Assembly (NCBI RefSeq): GCF_004217185.1
Contig: NZ_SHKL01000001.1
Location: 5,392,001-5,456,000 of the forward strand
Length of the DNA stretch: 64,000 nt
Direction: 5' to 3'
From: Pseudonocardia sediminis
GTDB lineage: Bacteria > Actinomycetota > Actinomycetes > Mycobacteriales > Pseudonocardiaceae
In this document: one piece after another, positions 17,970 through 27,644 of the stretch
Position numbering within the stretch: the stretch's first letter is position 1
Layout: the number at the start of each line of letters is the position of its first letter
Translations under genes and position numbers: made by a program
The notes under the pieces: model-generated
The model's database searches: none
Told to the model about the DNA's origin: nothing
What the model saw: only the letters and a program-made list of their open reading frames with translations

Positions 17970-18005
17970 CGCTGTAAGTACAGCGCTGAGGTTCGTCGAA
18001 AGCAA
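17970..18005 (-). promoter_or_regulatory. whiB2 promoter with a 16-bp palindrome over the -10
   Basis: On the minus strand TTGCTT (18000-18005) and TGTACT (17977-17982) are 17 bases apart. The -10 lies inside CGCTGTAAGTACAGCG (17970-17985), with perfect 7-bp arms around a 2-bp centre. A GACAC motif, the known WhiA-type half-site, lies beside it at 17965-17969. Confidence 0.5.
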
Positions 18006-18070
18006 GCCGGCTCTGCCGAACGAGTGATGCCTTACCCAGCTTTGTTTAGGCGATTCGGCAGACTGGGTAC

Positions 18071-18832
18071 ATGCCCGCCCTCACACGTCGCATCAGTCCC
18101 TGGTTTTTCCTTCTCGTCGGCATTGCGGTGATAGGTGGTGTGCTCTGCGTAGTCGCGGCCGGCGCGCAGTCGGAGGCGCTGGCGATCACCGGGATCGTGC
18201 TGGTCGTGCTCGGTGGATGGGCCGTCTCGCTGTGCCTGCACGAGTTCGGGCACGCGATCGTCGCCTACCGCGGCGGCGACACCTCCGTCGCCCAGAAGGG
18301 CTACCTGACGCTCGACTTCCGGCGATACACCGATGTGGGTTACTCGTTCGTCCTGCCCCTGATCATTCTTCTGATCGGCGGCATCCCGCTGCCCGGCGGC
18401 GCCGTGTGGATCAACCACTGGGCGATCCGCTCGCGCGCCTGGCGGTCGGCGATGTCGGTGGCCGGTCCGGCGATGAACCTGCTCCTCGGGATCGTGCTGA
18501 CGGCCCTGGTGATCACCGTCTCGATGCCCCTGGTGCTCGCGGCCGCGCTCTCGGCGCTGGCCTTGTTCCAGGTGATCGCGTTCGTGCTGAACATCCTGCC
18601 GATCCCCGGCCTGGACGGCTACGGCGCGCTGGAGCCCTACCTGCCGGCCTCGGCGCAGCGGCTGGGCCAGCAGGTGCGGCCGTGGGCGCCGCTCGTGCTG
18701 CTCGGGCTCATCCTGTTCGTGCCGGGTGTGAGCTCGGCGTTCTTCTCCGGGGCGCTGAGCCTGTTCGGCGCCGTCGGCGGGGACACAGCGCTCGCCTCCA
18801 CCGGCTACAGCGCCCTGTTCTTCTGGCGCTGA
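18071..18832 (+). CDS. M50-family (site-2) membrane metalloprotease
   Basis: 253-residue integral membrane protein. The zinc motif HEFGH occupies residues 57-61 at the end of the second helix, and the second motif NILPIPGLDGYGALEP supplies the Asp ligand. About six hydrophobic helices are visible. There is no PDZ domain, so it belongs to the short, housekeeping-like S2P group of unknown substrate. ATG at 18071 has a weak ribosome site. Divergent from whiB2; in many actinobacteria such proteases cleave anti-sigma factors, but nothing nearby suggests which. Confidence 0.87.
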   Translation: MPALTRRISPWFFLLVGIAVIGGVLCVVAAGAQSEALAITGIVLVVLGGWAVSLCLHEFGHAIVAYRGGDTSVAQKGYLTLDFRRYTDVGYSFVLPLIILLIGGIPLPGGAVWINHWAIRSRAWRSAMSVAGPAMNLLLGIVLTALVITVSMPLVLAAALSALALFQVIAFVLNILPIPGLDGYGALEPYLPASAQRLGQQVRPWAPLVLLGLILFVPGVSSAFFSGALSLFGAVGGDTALASTGYSALFFWR

Positions 18833-18856
18833 CGTTCCTTCCGGCGCCGAGGTCCC

Positions 18857-19390
18857 TCAGGAGCGCGCGGCGGCGACCATCGTGGCGACGGTGTCGCTGT
18901 CCGCCGGCAGGGCGTCCACCGGCCACCAGGCCAGGTCGAGCGACTCGTCGCTGATCGTCGGCCGCGCCCCGGCCGGGGCGCGCACCAGGTACCGGACGTC
19001 GAGGTGCCGCGTCGGGACGCCGAGCGAGCACGTCACCGGGTGCACGTCGACGTGCAGCGGGTGCTCGGCGATCTCCAGACCGGTCATCCCGGACTCCTCG
19101 GTCGCCTCCCGCAGGGCCGCGTCGCGCAACGTCGCGTCACCGGGCTCGCAGTGCCCGCCGAGCTGGATCCAGCGCCCGACGCGGGGGTGCAGGGTCAGCA
19201 GCGTGTGCTCGCCGGTGGCGTCGAGGACGAGCGCCGAGGCGGTCAGGTGCCCGGGAACCGACGCGCGGTCGCAGCCGTCGTCCGGGCGCGCGGCCAGGAA
19301 CGCCAGCAGCGCCTCCCGCAACGCGAGCTGGGCCTCGCCGGCGGGCGTCCAGGCCGACAGCTCCGCGGCCGCGGTGGCCGGGGCTACCAC
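18857..19390 (-). CDS. Nudix hydrolase
   Basis: 177-residue hydrolase. The Nudix box [20 protein letters not shown] is followed by EESGM, giving the complete GX5EX7REUXEEXGU pattern. It should cleave a nucleoside diphosphate linked to another moiety; the substrate is unknown. The GTG at 19390 overlaps the fbiB stop by 7 bases, so it is probably the last gene of an fbiA-fbiB-nudix operon. A link to F420 metabolism is inferred from this coupling alone; later in-frame starts remain possible. Confidence 0.85.
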   Translation of the reverse strand: MVAPATAAAELSAWTPAGEAQLALREALLAFLAARPDDGCDRASVPGHLTASALVLDATGEHTLLTLHPRVGRWIQLGGHCEPGDATLRDAALREATEESGMTGLEIAEHPLHVDVHPVTCSLGVPTRHLDVRYLVRAPAGARPTISDESLDLAWWPVDALPADSDTVATMVAAARS

Positions 19391-20751
19391 TCGAGCAGGC
19401 CCTGCGCCGGGTCCCGCGGCGGGCGCGGGACGAGCGGCTCCACCGGCGTCCCGACCGCGACGGCGCCGAGCGGCTGCCAGCCGTCGTCCACGCCGAGATG
19501 CTCGCGCACCAGATCCGGGACGAAGATCGTCGAGCCGACCCAGCACGACGCCAGGCCCTCGGCGGCGAGGGCGACCAGCAGCGACTGCACGGCCGCTCCC
19601 CCGGCGACGGTGAACATGTCCCGCTCGGCGGCGGAGCGGGCGGCGTCCGGATAGTCGTGCGTGCCCTCGTCGGTGCGGAACGGGAGGACCAGCTCCGGGG
19701 CCCGGCGCAGCAGGTCGCCGCGGGCCAGCCGGCGTTCGATCTCGTCGGCGGGACGCCCGTCCGCGGTCAGGTCCGCGGTCCAGCGCTCCCGCATGGCGTC
19801 CAGCAACGCGGTCCGGCGCGCAGGGTCGCGCAGCCAGACGAAGCGGAACGGCGTCGAGTGGTGCGGCGCGGGGGCGGTCAGCGCGACGCCGACGGCGCGG
19901 CGCAGCGCGTCCGGATCGACCGGGACCTCGTCGTCGAAGTCGCGGGTGCTGCGGCGCAGCAGCACCGCCTCCCGGCGTCCGCGCCCGATCGCCTCCTCGG
20001 TGCCGAGCCAGAACATGTCCTCGTCGACGGAGCGGACCAGCTCGCGCGCGCCGGAGCCGTCGTCGGCGGGGTGCATGCCGCGCACGACGGCGACCGGCAC
20101 GGCGCCGAGCTTGCCCTTGACCAGGTCCGCGGCCGCGGCCAGCTCGTCGGCCAGCGCGATCTCGGTGACGAGCAGGTCGTTGCCCTGGGCGTCTACGGCG
20201 CCGCCGTAGCGGTGCAGCACCGGCACGCCGGACGAGCCGATCGCCATGTCGGTCTGCCCGATCCGCCACGTCCGGCCCATGGTGTCGGTGACGACGACGG
20301 CGACGTCGATCCCGAGACGCTCGCGCAGCGCCCCGCGCAGGGCCGCGGCGCTGGCGTCCGGGTCGGCCGGGAGCAGGGCCAGCTCGTCGCGGCGCACGTT
20401 GGAGCCGTCGATCCCGGCGGCGGCCTGCACGATGCCGAGCTTTCCGGCCACGATCAGCGTCTTGCCGCGCCGGGCCAGGATCCGCTCGGTCTCCTGGTCG
20501 ACGAGCTTGCGGCGCAGCACGTCGCGCTCGTCGGGGTCCTCCGGGGCGGGGACCAGGCGTCCCTCCACCTTGGACACGATCTTACTGGTGACGACGAGGA
20601 CGTCGCCGTCGGCGAGCCAGGGCGCGGCGTCGGCGAGGGCGGCGGCCAGGTCGTCGCCGGGACGGAACTCGGGCAGCCCGGGGATCGGCAGGATCGTCAG
20701 CCCGCCGGTGCTGGCGTGGTCGGGGAACGCGGCCGCGATCGGATCAGTCAA
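19384..20751 (-). CDS. fbiB: Coenzyme F420-0:L-glutamate ligase, two-domain FbiB
   Basis: 455-residue fusion. The N-terminal half ([19 protein letters not shown] ... [13 protein letters not shown] ... [14 protein letters not shown]) is a CofE-type ligase adding glutamates to the F420 tail. The C-terminal half ([20 protein letters not shown] ... [17 protein letters not shown]) is an FMN-binding nitroreductase-like domain that in mycobacteria reduces dehydro-F420-0. Length matches M. tuberculosis FbiB. It starts with TTG at 20751, overlapping the fbiA stop by 8 bases. Confidence 0.95.
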   Translation of the reverse strand: MTDPIAAAFPDHASTGGLTILPIPGLPEFRPGDDLAAALADAAPWLADGDVLVVTSKIVSKVEGRLVPAPEDPDERDVLRRKLVDQETERILARRGKTLIVAGKLGIVQAAAGIDGSNVRRDELALLPADPDASAAALRGALRERLGIDVAVVVTDTMGRTWRIGQTDMAIGSSGVPVLHRYGGAVDAQGNDLLVTEIALADELAAAADLVKGKLGAVPVAVVRGMHPADDGSGARELVRSVDEDMFWLGTEEAIGRGRREAVLLRRSTRDFDDEVPVDPDALRRAVGVALTAPAPHHSTPFRFVWLRDPARRTALLDAMRERWTADLTADGRPADEIERRLARGDLLRRAPELVLPFRTDEGTHDYPDAARSAAERDMFTVAGGAAVQSLLVALAAEGLASCWVGSTIFVPDLVREHLGVDDGWQPLGAVAVGTPVEPLVPRPPRDPAQGLLEW

Positions 20752-21751
20752 CGGGAGTTCCGGCCAGCTCGAACGCCCGGCGCGCCATCTCGGCGGTCGC
20801 GTCGGTGTCGGTCATCAGCAGCGGGACCTCGCGGACCTCCGCGCCCGGGACCTCGGCGGTGTCGCCGGTGTGCACCAGGTAGCCGTCGAGCAGGCCGCCC
20901 TGCCCACGCCCGCCGTAGTGCCGCCCGACGCCTTCGGCGCTGGTCTCGACGCCCAGCGCGGCCAGGCACGCGTCGGCCATCCCGCGCACCGGGCGTCCGC
21001 CGACGATCGGCGACAGCCCGACGATCTTCGCCGGCGTCGCCACGAGGGCCTGGGCCACGCCGGGGACGGCGATGATCGTGCCGATCGAGACGACCGGGTT
21101 GGACGGGGCGACGAGCACGACGTCGGCGTCGGCGATCGCGGAGCGGGCGTCCGGGAGGATGTTCGCGGCATCCGCGCCGACCGAGGCGAACCGGTGCGCG
21201 GGCGGCCCGGCCTTGTGCCGGATCCACCACTCCTGGAAGTGGATCGCCACCTGCGGAGGCGCGTCCTCGCCGCCCGCGTCCGGGTTGTCGATCACGACGT
21301 GGGTCTCGACCCGGTCGTCGGTGGCCGGCAGCAGCCGCACGCCCGGCTCCCAGCGGTGACACAGCGCCTCGGTGACCTGCGACAACGGGTAGCCGGCGCG
21401 CAGCATCCGGGTCCGCACCAGGTGCGTGGCGACGTCGCGGTCGCCGAGGCCGAACCACAGCGGGTCGGCACCGTAGGCGGCGAGCTCCTCGCTCACCGAC
21501 CACGTCTCCGACGACCGGCCCCAGCCCTTCTCGGTGTCGATGCCGCCGCCGAGGGTGTACATGCAGGTGTCGAGATCGGGGCAGACCCTCAGGCCGTGCA
21601 GCCAGATGTCGTCGCCGACGTTGACCACGGCGTCGACGGAGTGCGGGTGGCCCTCGGGCCCGGCACCCACCGGGGGGAGCCCGAGCGCGGACTTGACGCC
21701 CATCAGGAAGCGGGCCCCGCCGACCCCGCCGACCAGTACGGTGACCTTCAC
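20744..21751 (-). CDS. fbiA: Phosphoenolpyruvate/2-phospholactate transferase FbiA (CofD)
   Basis: 335-residue enzyme joining the activated guanylyl phospho-acid to the deazaflavin Fo to make F420-0 or its dehydro form. The N-terminal nucleotide loop [17 protein letters not shown], the central [23 protein letters not shown] and [13 protein letters not shown] are typical. GTG at 21751 was preferred over the in-frame start at 21844 because the conserved beta-strand begins at once. First gene of the fbiA-fbiB-nudix operon; no fbiC or fbiD lies in the window. Confidence 0.95.
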   Translation of the reverse strand: MKVTVLVGGVGGARFLMGVKSALGLPPVGAGPEGHPHSVDAVVNVGDDIWLHGLRVCPDLDTCMYTLGGGIDTEKGWGRSSETWSVSEELAAYGADPLWFGLGDRDVATHLVRTRMLRAGYPLSQVTEALCHRWEPGVRLLPATDDRVETHVVIDNPDAGGEDAPPQVAIHFQEWWIRHKAGPPAHRFASVGADAANILPDARSAIADADVVLVAPSNPVVSIGTIIAVPGVAQALVATPAKIVGLSPIVGGRPVRGMADACLAALGVETSAEGVGRHYGGRGQGGLLDGYLVHTGDTAEVPGAEVREVPLLMTDTDATAEMARRAFELAGTPVD

Positions 21752-21840
21752 CCGCAGCACCCTACGTCGGTGTCGTGTGGACGACCGTGCAGGGCAACCC
21801 TGCAGGTCACGTGACGCTGCGGGTCGGGTCTCGCGACAGG

Positions 21841-22794
21841 TCACATGTCGCGGTAGTCGCGCGGGGAGAAGCGCGGCCCGAACCGCGGGCGCCGGAAACC
21901 GGACGCCTCGATGTAGCGCACGGCGCGCTGGCGCTGCGGGACGTAGGGCGCGAGCACCTCGAGCATCCCGACGTCGTCGAGGTCGTGCCCGAGCAGCGCG
22001 TGCCCGACCGTGTTCGGGACGTGGAAGTCACCGAAGCTGACCGCGTCCGGGTCGCCCCAGGCGCGCTGCGCGACCTCGGCCGCTGTCCACACCCCGATGC
22101 CCGGGACGCGCCGCAGCAGCTGCCGCCCCTCCTCGCCGCGCAGCTCGGCGGCCCGTTCCAGGCGGTGCGCGACGACGGCGCAGTGCAGGATCGCGCGGCG
22201 CCGCGCGTGGTCGACGCCGGCACGGTGCCACTCCCAGTCCGGCACGGCGCGGATCCGGGCCGGGGTCGGCGGCACCCGCATCCCGGCCGGGACGACGCCC
22301 TCGGGCCCGGGCGCCGGGGCGCCGAAGCGGCGGCACAGCTCGCGGAACGAGCGGCGCGCCTCGGTTCCGGTGACCTTCTGCTCCAGGATCGCCGGCAGCA
22401 GTGTGTCCCAGATCCGGCGCGTCGAGCCGAGGCGCATGCCGGGCATCCGCCGCCGGGCGTCGGCGACGATCGGGTGGTACGCGGTGAACGACGACGGGTC
22501 GTCGTCGGCGCCGAGCAGCGACGGCAGCCCGTCGATCTCCCACGCCGCGCCCGGACCCCAGCCGGTGGCCCGGACGGTGCCGTCGGCGCGGCGGCGGATC
22601 GCCAGCGTCGCCGGGCCCTGCGGGGTGGTGGAGACCCGCCAGATCGTGGCGCCGTCGGCGACCGTGCGCCACGTCGGGTCGCCGCGTCCGCGACGCAGCG
22701 GGGACAGCACGCCGTAGAGGTCGAGGACGAACGGCGGGAGCCACTCACGCTCGACCGGACGTCCGGTTCGCCCGGCGGGATCGGGCTGTGCCAC
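21841..22794 (-). CDS. DNA-3-methyladenine glycosylase 2-family (AlkA-like) protein
   Basis: 317-residue base-excision repair glycosylase of the HhH-GPD superfamily. The helix-hairpin-helix is RRVPGIGVWTAAEVAQ and the catalytic Asp is likely in VSFGDFHVPN. An N-terminal half of about 140 residues resembles the AlkA N-terminal domain (ATIWRVSTTPQGPATLAIR). GTG at 22794, just after the nucleotidyltransferase stop (13-base gap), suggests co-transcription. The damaged base cannot be predicted. Confidence 0.82.
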   Translation of the reverse strand: MAQPDPAGRTGRPVEREWLPPFVLDLYGVLSPLRRGRGDPTWRTVADGATIWRVSTTPQGPATLAIRRRADGTVRATGWGPGAAWEIDGLPSLLGADDDPSSFTAYHPIVADARRRMPGMRLGSTRRIWDTLLPAILEQKVTGTEARRSFRELCRRFGAPAPGPEGVVPAGMRVPPTPARIRAVPDWEWHRAGVDHARRRAILHCAVVAHRLERAAELRGEEGRQLLRRVPGIGVWTAAEVAQRAWGDPDAVSFGDFHVPNTVGHALLGHDLDDVGMLEVLAPYVPQRQRAVRYIEASGFRRPRFGPRFSPRDYRDM

Positions 22795-22807
22795 TACACG
22801 TCCGCCC

Positions 22808-23878
22808 CTACACGTCCGGGGAGAACCGCACACCGTGCGGGGGGAGCTGGACGTCGGGCCAGATCCGCATGCCGTGCCGCAGCTCGCAGTGCGCGCCGAT
22901 CACGGCCCGGTCGCCGACGACGGTGTCGCGCAGGCTCGCGCCCTCCTCGATCACCGCACCGGCCCCGACCACGGAGTTCTCCACGACCGCACCGTCGGCG
23001 ACGACCGCGCCGTCGAACAGCATCGAGCCCTCGACCTTCGCCCCGGAGCCGACCTTCGCCCCGGCCCCGACCGTCGAGCCGCCGAAGACGAACGCGTCGT
23101 GCGCGACCTCGGCCCCGTCGAGCTGCAGGTACTCCCCCGACGGCCCGGGCAGCGCCGCGGACGGCGCGACGCCGCGGACCAGGTCCGCCGAGCCGTGCAC
23201 GAGGTCGGCCGGGGTGCCCATGTCGCGCCAGTAGGCGACGTCGACGTGGCCCTGGACCCGGGCCCCGGCCTCGAGCAGGCCGGGGAACGTCTCACGCTCG
23301 ACCGACACCGGGCGTCCGGCCGGGATGGTGTCGAGCACCGAGCGGCGGAAGACGTAGCAACCGGCGTTGATCTGGTCGGTCGGCGGGTCCTCGGTCTTCT
23401 CCAGGAACGCCGTCACCCGGCCGTCGCGGTCGGTGGGCACGCAGCCGAACGCGCGCGGGTTCTGCACCCGGACCAGGTGCAGGGTGACGTCGGCGGAGGT
23501 CTCGCGGTGGGTCTCGGCGACGGCGCGCAGGTCGGTGCCCGCCAGCACGTCACCGTTGAAGATCATCACGTGCTCGGTGGTCAGGTGCTCGGCGACGTTG
23601 CGGATGCCGCCACCGGTGCCCAGCGGCTCGTCCTCGACGACGTAGGTCAGCTCCAGGCCGAGCTCGGAGCCGTCGCCGAAATGTCTCTCGAACGTCTCGG
23701 CCAGGTACGAGGTGCCCAGCACCGCACGGCGGATGCCGGCCTCCCGGATCCGGGACAGCAGGTGCGCCAGGAACGGCACCCCGGCGGTGGGCAGCATCGG
23801 CTTCGGCGCGGACAGCGTCAGCGGACGCAGGCGCGTCCCCTTGCCACCGACCAGCACGACCGCTTCGACGTCCTGCAC
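22808..23878 (-). CDS. NDP-sugar pyrophosphorylase, probable mannose-1-phosphate guanylyltransferase
   Basis: 356 residues. The N-terminal nucleotidyltransferase domain carries LVGGKGTRLRPLT at residues 9-21 and the metal-binding IFNGDVL. A C-terminal left-handed beta-helix is made of hexapeptide repeats (VGAGAKVGSGAKVEGSMLFDG). The mycobacterial orthologue Rv3264c makes GDP-mannose from GTP and mannose-1-phosphate, which fits the nearby manA and manB. Start GTG at 23878. Upstream on the same strand is wbbL, 81 bases away. Confidence 0.88.
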   Translation of the reverse strand: MQDVEAVVLVGGKGTRLRPLTLSAPKPMLPTAGVPFLAHLLSRIREAGIRRAVLGTSYLAETFERHFGDGSELGLELTYVVEDEPLGTGGGIRNVAEHLTTEHVMIFNGDVLAGTDLRAVAETHRETSADVTLHLVRVQNPRAFGCVPTDRDGRVTAFLEKTEDPPTDQINAGCYVFRRSVLDTIPAGRPVSVERETFPGLLEAGARVQGHVDVAYWRDMGTPADLVHGSADLVRGVAPSAALPGPSGEYLQLDGAEVAHDAFVFGGSTVGAGAKVGSGAKVEGSMLFDGAVVADGAVVENSVVGAGAVIEEGASLRDTVVGDRAVIGAHCELRHGMRIWPDVQLPPHGVRFSPDV

Positions 23879-23959
23879 GCGGATTCCCCTCCCGGCGGCC
23901 CGATGCCCGGGCCGTGACGTGTTCGTGACGCGATTGTCCTACCCGCCGCCGACGGCCCG

Positions 23960-24850
23960 TCAGGCGGCCGAGCGGGTGGCCAGACGGGACCGCACCCCGA
24001 GTCCCGCGCGTAGCGCCGCACGCACCGGTGCCCACCGGGGTCCGGGGTGCCGGTCGGCCAGGTAGCGGTAGGCGCTGCGGTGGTGCTCGGCGAGCATCCG
24101 GGCCGACACCTCGGGCTTGCCGGTGGACACCCCGCCCAGGTGCACGACCTCGGCCGAGGGCACGTAGACGTTCTGCCAGCCGGCCTTCCCGATCCGTTCG
24201 CCGAGGTCGACGTCCTCGAAGTACATGAAGTAGCGGGAGTCGAAGCCGTCGACGGAGTCGAACGCGGCGCGCCGCAGCAGAAGGCAGGACCCGGACAGCC
24301 AGCCCGCGGTGCGCTCGGCCGGCTCCTCCGGGCGGCGGTAGGCCCGCGTCCACGGGTTGTCCGGCCACACCGTGCCGATCACCGCGTGCCCGGCGCCGGC
24401 GCCGAGCGAGGGCAGCTCCCGGGCCGACGGGTAGACCTCGCCGGAGGGCTCGCGGATCAGCGGGCCGAGCGCGCCGGCCCGCGGATGCCGCGCCGCGGCG
24501 GCGAGCAGGGCGTCGATCGAACCGGGGCCCCACTCCAGGTCCGGGTTGGCCACGATCACCCAGCCGACCTCCGGGCCGAGCTCGGCCACGCCCCGGTTCG
24601 CCCCGGCGCCGTAGCCGACGTTCTCCCCGATCCGCAGCAGCGTCACGTTCTCCCGGGCCTCCGCGGCGCGTTCCGGGGCGCCGTCGACGGAGCCGTTGTC
24701 GGCCAGCACGACCTGCACCGGCCGGTCGGTCGCGGCGTTCAGGGAGTCGAGGAACGCGTCCAGGGTCCTCCCCGGGGAGTAGGTGACGGTGACGACGGCC
24801 AGCTCGTCGCCGTAGGTCCGCACCGGGCCGTCCACGGTTGAGGGGTCCAC
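23960..24850 (-). CDS. wbbL: Rhamnosyltransferase WbbL-type, GT2 family
   Basis: 296-residue GT-A fold glycosyltransferase. AVVTVTYSPGRTLDAFLDSL starts the domain. It has VLADNGSVDG (nucleotide-binding), VIVANPDLEWGPG in place of DxD, and the acceptor region YFMYFEDVDLGERIGKAGW. The mycobacterial WbbL1 transfers rhamnose from dTDP-rhamnose to GlcNAc-pyrophosphoryl-decaprenol, making the linker between peptidoglycan and arabinogalactan. The GTG at 24850 was chosen over in-frame starts up to 25171, since the extra N-terminus has no homologous character. Confidence 0.9.
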   Translation of the reverse strand: MDPSTVDGPVRTYGDELAVVTVTYSPGRTLDAFLDSLNAATDRPVQVVLADNGSVDGAPERAAEARENVTLLRIGENVGYGAGANRGVAELGPEVGWVIVANPDLEWGPGSIDALLAAAARHPRAGALGPLIREPSGEVYPSARELPSLGAGAGHAVIGTVWPDNPWTRAYRRPEEPAERTAGWLSGSCLLLRRAAFDSVDGFDSRYFMYFEDVDLGERIGKAGWQNVYVPSAEVVHLGGVSTGKPEVSARMLAEHHRSAYRYLADRHPGPRWAPVRAALRAGLGVRSRLATRSAA

Positions 24851-25172
24851 GTCACCGGACCCTAGCGACGGGGTCCGACGGTCCCGACGCGGCCGTGACC
24901 CGATCACCTTCGTGAAGATCACACACGGTGACGCCGGGTGGTTCCGACACCCTCTCGCATCCCGTCCACACCACCGTTGACCAGTGACGATCCGGTCGAC
25001 ACCACCGAGACCGCCGATCACACTCAAGTCAGGGTGCGCTCCCGCGTCCGGGCGAGTGGTCCCGACACGCGGGCCGGACGGGCCTCGGGGCGCGCGCCGA
25101 TGCTGCACCCTGATGATCCGGCCGGGGACCGTGATCCGGTAAAGGGACGCAGCAGAGGGGGCGGATACCACC
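24851..25172. other. Divergent intergenic region, wbbL / LCP gene
   Basis: 322 bases, no ORF with coding character. A hairpin CGGACCC / GGGTCCG (24856-24862 and 24871-24877) lies in the wbbL leader. A CTTC-GT-GAAG dyad is flanked by GATCAC direct repeats near 24902-24922. TTGACC at 24977 could be a -35 for the LCP gene, but no good -10 pairs with it. Confidence 0.4.
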
Positions 25173-26849
25173 GTGACCGATATCCGCGACCCGTGGCTGC
25201 GCTCCGCCGACCGGCGGGCCGAGCACCCGCTCCCGGGCCGCTCCGGCTCCTACCGGCCGCCCTCGCCCGCCACCGTCCGGACGTCGTCGTCGCGGAGCTC
25301 CGCCTCGCGCACCGCGTCGGCCGGGTCCGCCGCCGCGGCGCGCGCCGCCGCCCGCCGGGAGACGCGCGGGCGCACGTCGGCACCGCCGCCACGGACCGGC
25401 ACCGGCTGGGACCGCTGGGCCCACCGGCTGCGGGTGGGCGTCGCCGTGTCGTCCGCGGTCGTGATCGCGGTGACCGGTGCGGCGTGGTCGCTCTACCACG
25501 ACGTGACCAGTGGGATCACCACCACGAACGTGATCACCGGCGGCTCCTCGGGCGGGGACCAGAACATCCTGCTGGTCGGGGTGGACAGCCGGACCGACGC
25601 CCAGGGCAACCCGCTGCCGAAGGAGGCCCTGGCCCAGCTGCGCAGCGGCGCCGACTCCGGGGTCCTGAACTCGGACACGATCATCCTGGTGCACGTGCCG
25701 GCCGACGGCACCAGCGCGACGGCGTTCTCCATCCCGCGCGACAGCTACGTGAACATCCCCGGCTACCGCCAGGACAAGATCAACGCCGCGTACCCGGCGA
25801 CGAAGGCCGAGGCCGCGAGCAAGCTCGTCGCCGACGGGGTGAAGGACCCCAGGCAGGTCGACCAGCAGTCCTCCGCGACCGGTCGCAGCTCGCTGATCGC
25901 GACCGTGCAGGACCTGACCGGGCTGACCGTCGACCACTACGCCGAGGTCAACCTGCTCGGCTTCTACAACCTGACGAACGCGATCGGCGGCGTCGACGTC
26001 TGCCTCAAGGCCCCGGCGAAGGACCCGCTCTCCGGCGCGGACTTCGCCGCCGGGCCGCAGACGATCTCCGGCGCGGACGCGCTGGCGTTCGTGCGTCAGC
26101 GCCACGGCCTCGCCGGCGGCGACCTGTCGCGGATCAAGCGCCAGCAGGTGTTCATGGCCGCCGTCGCGAACAAGATCCTCGCGGGCGGGACGCTCACCGA
26201 CTCGGACAAGCTCTCCGCGCTGATCGGCGTCGTGCAGCAGTCCGTCGTGATCGACTCCGGCTGGGACCTGCTGTCGTTCGCCCGGCAGGCCTCGGACATC
26301 GCGGCCGGGAAGATGGACTTCCTGACCATCCCCACCGGCGGCAGCGAGCACAACACCCGCGGCGACGTCGTCGCGATCGACGAGAACCAGGTCCGCGACT
26401 TCGTCGCCCGTCAGACCGAGCCGGAGGACGAGCCCGCCGAGGAGGCCTCCGACGCCCCGGCGCCGGCTCCGGTGACCGCCGACGTCGGCAACGGGTCCGG
26501 GACGACCGGGCTGGCCGCTCAGGTCGCGGGCACGCTGAGCCAGAACGGGATCACGACCGGCGCCGTCGAGAACGCGCCCGACCGGGCCACGTCGGTCGTG
26601 CGCTACTCCCGGGCCGACGGCGACGCGGGCGCCCGCAAGGTCGCCGGAGCCCTCGGCGGGATCGGCGTCGAGCAGTCCGACGGCGTCGCGCCCGGACGGG
26701 TGCAGGTGCTGATCGGCACCGACTTCCCCGGGGCCGGCTCCGGGACCGCGGCGGTGTCGGCGTCCGGCTCCACGGGCGCCGCGGCGGCCCCGGCCGCCGC
26801 CCCCGTCGCCCCGCCGATCACCGCGGGCGGAGTGCCCTGCATCGACTGA
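25173..26849 (+). CDS. LytR-CpsA-Psr (LCP) family cell-wall ligase
   Basis: 558-residue membrane-anchored protein. A long basic, Ser/Ala-rich cytoplasmic N-terminus (about 85 residues) is followed by one helix (VAVSSAVVIAVTGAAW). The LCP domain has NILLVGVDSRTD, FSIPRDSYVNIPG and FVRQRHGLAGGDLSRIKRQ, whose Arg and Asp residues bind the pyrophosphate. A C-terminal LytR_C domain follows (TADVGNGSGTTGLAAQV ... VQVLIGTDF), then an Ala/Pro tail. Such proteins join arabinogalactan or other glycopolymers to peptidoglycan. Orthologue of Rv3267 by position; divergent from wbbL. Confidence 0.92.
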   Translation: MTDIRDPWLRSADRRAEHPLPGRSGSYRPPSPATVRTSSSRSSASRTASAGSAAAARAAARRETRGRTSAPPPRTGTGWDRWAHRLRVGVAVSSAVVIAVTGAAWSLYHDVTSGITTTNVITGGSSGGDQNILLVGVDSRTDAQGNPLPKEALAQLRSGADSGVLNSDTIILVHVPADGTSATAFSIPRDSYVNIPGYRQDKINAAYPATKAEAASKLVADGVKDPRQVDQQSSATGRSSLIATVQDLTGLTVDHYAEVNLLGFYNLTNAIGGVDVCLKAPAKDPLSGADFAAGPQTISGADALAFVRQRHGLAGGDLSRIKRQQVFMAAVANKILAGGTLTDSDKLSALIGVVQQSVVIDSGWDLLSFARQASDIAAGKMDFLTIPTGGSEHNTRGDVVAIDENQVRDFVARQTEPEDEPAEEASDAPAPAPVTADVGNGSGTTGLAAQVAGTLSQNGITTGAVENAPDRATSVVRYSRADGDAGARKVAGALGGIGVEQSDGVAPGRVQVLIGTDFPGAGSGTAAVSASGSTGAAAAPAAAPVAPPITAGGVPCID

Positions 26850-26872
26850 GCCGGTGCACGTAGCCTGCGGGC

Positions 26873-27595
26873 GTGTCCCTGACCGACGCCCTCCTGGCCC
26901 CCGCTCTCGGTACGAACGCCGCCAAGCCGCTCGTCACGCACTACGACGACGCGACCGGCGAGCGGATGGAGCTCTCCGGCACCACCACCGCGAACTGGGC
27001 GGCCAAGGCCGCGAACCTGCTGCGCGACGAGTGCGACGTCGAGCCCGGTACCCGGGTCGCGCTGCTGCTGCCCGCGCACTGGCAGACCGCCAGCGTGCTG
27101 CTCGCGCTGTGGTCGTGCGGCGCCGAGCTGGTCACCGACCCGGCGACGGCGCAGTGGGTGCTGACCGACTCCGAGCACCTCGACACCGCGCTGGGCGCCG
27201 GGCCCGAGGGCGGCGTGGTCGCGCTGTCGCTCGACGCGTTCGGCAAGGGCCTGACCGGCCTGCCCGCGGGCGTGATCGACTTCGCGACCGAGGTGCGGCT
27301 GCACGGCGACGAGTTCGTGCCGTGGGAGCCGGTGCCCGCCGACGCGGTCGTGTGGGACGGCGCCACCGGTGACGACGTGCTGACCGCCGCCCGCGAAGCC
27401 GCGGGCGTACTCGACATGGGCGCCGGTGACCGGGTGCTCTCGACGCGTGAGTGGAACACCCCGGAGGGCCTGCGCGAGGGGCTGCTGGCGGTGCTCGCCG
27501 CGGGCGCGTCGCTGGTGCAGTGCCGTCACGCCGACGTCTCGCGCCTGGACCACCGGGCCGAGACCGAGCGCTGCACGCTGCGCCTGTCCGCCTGA
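26873..27595 (+). CDS. TIGR03089-family protein (AMP-ligase-like)
   Basis: 240 residues, actinobacteria-specific family of unknown function that resembles the N-terminal part of acyl-CoA synthetases (WAAKAANLLRDECDVEPGTRVALLLPAHWQ) but lacks the adenylation P-loop and C-terminal lid. It cannot be a normal ligase. Conserved next to the LCP gene, as in mycobacteria. GTG at 26873, 23 bases after the LCP stop, so probably in the same operon. Confidence 0.85.
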   Translation: MSLTDALLAPALGTNAAKPLVTHYDDATGERMELSGTTTANWAAKAANLLRDECDVEPGTRVALLLPAHWQTASVLLALWSCGAELVTDPATAQWVLTDSEHLDTALGAGPEGGVVALSLDAFGKGLTGLPAGVIDFATEVRLHGDEFVPWEPVPADAVVWDGATGDDVLTAAREAAGVLDMGAGDRVLSTREWNTPEGLREGLLAVLAAGASLVQCRHADVSRLDHRAETERCTLRLSA

Positions 27596-27644
27596 ACCGC
27601 CCTGGTCGCGGCCGTTGCCGGGCCGCGTGGCACCGTAAGCGGTC

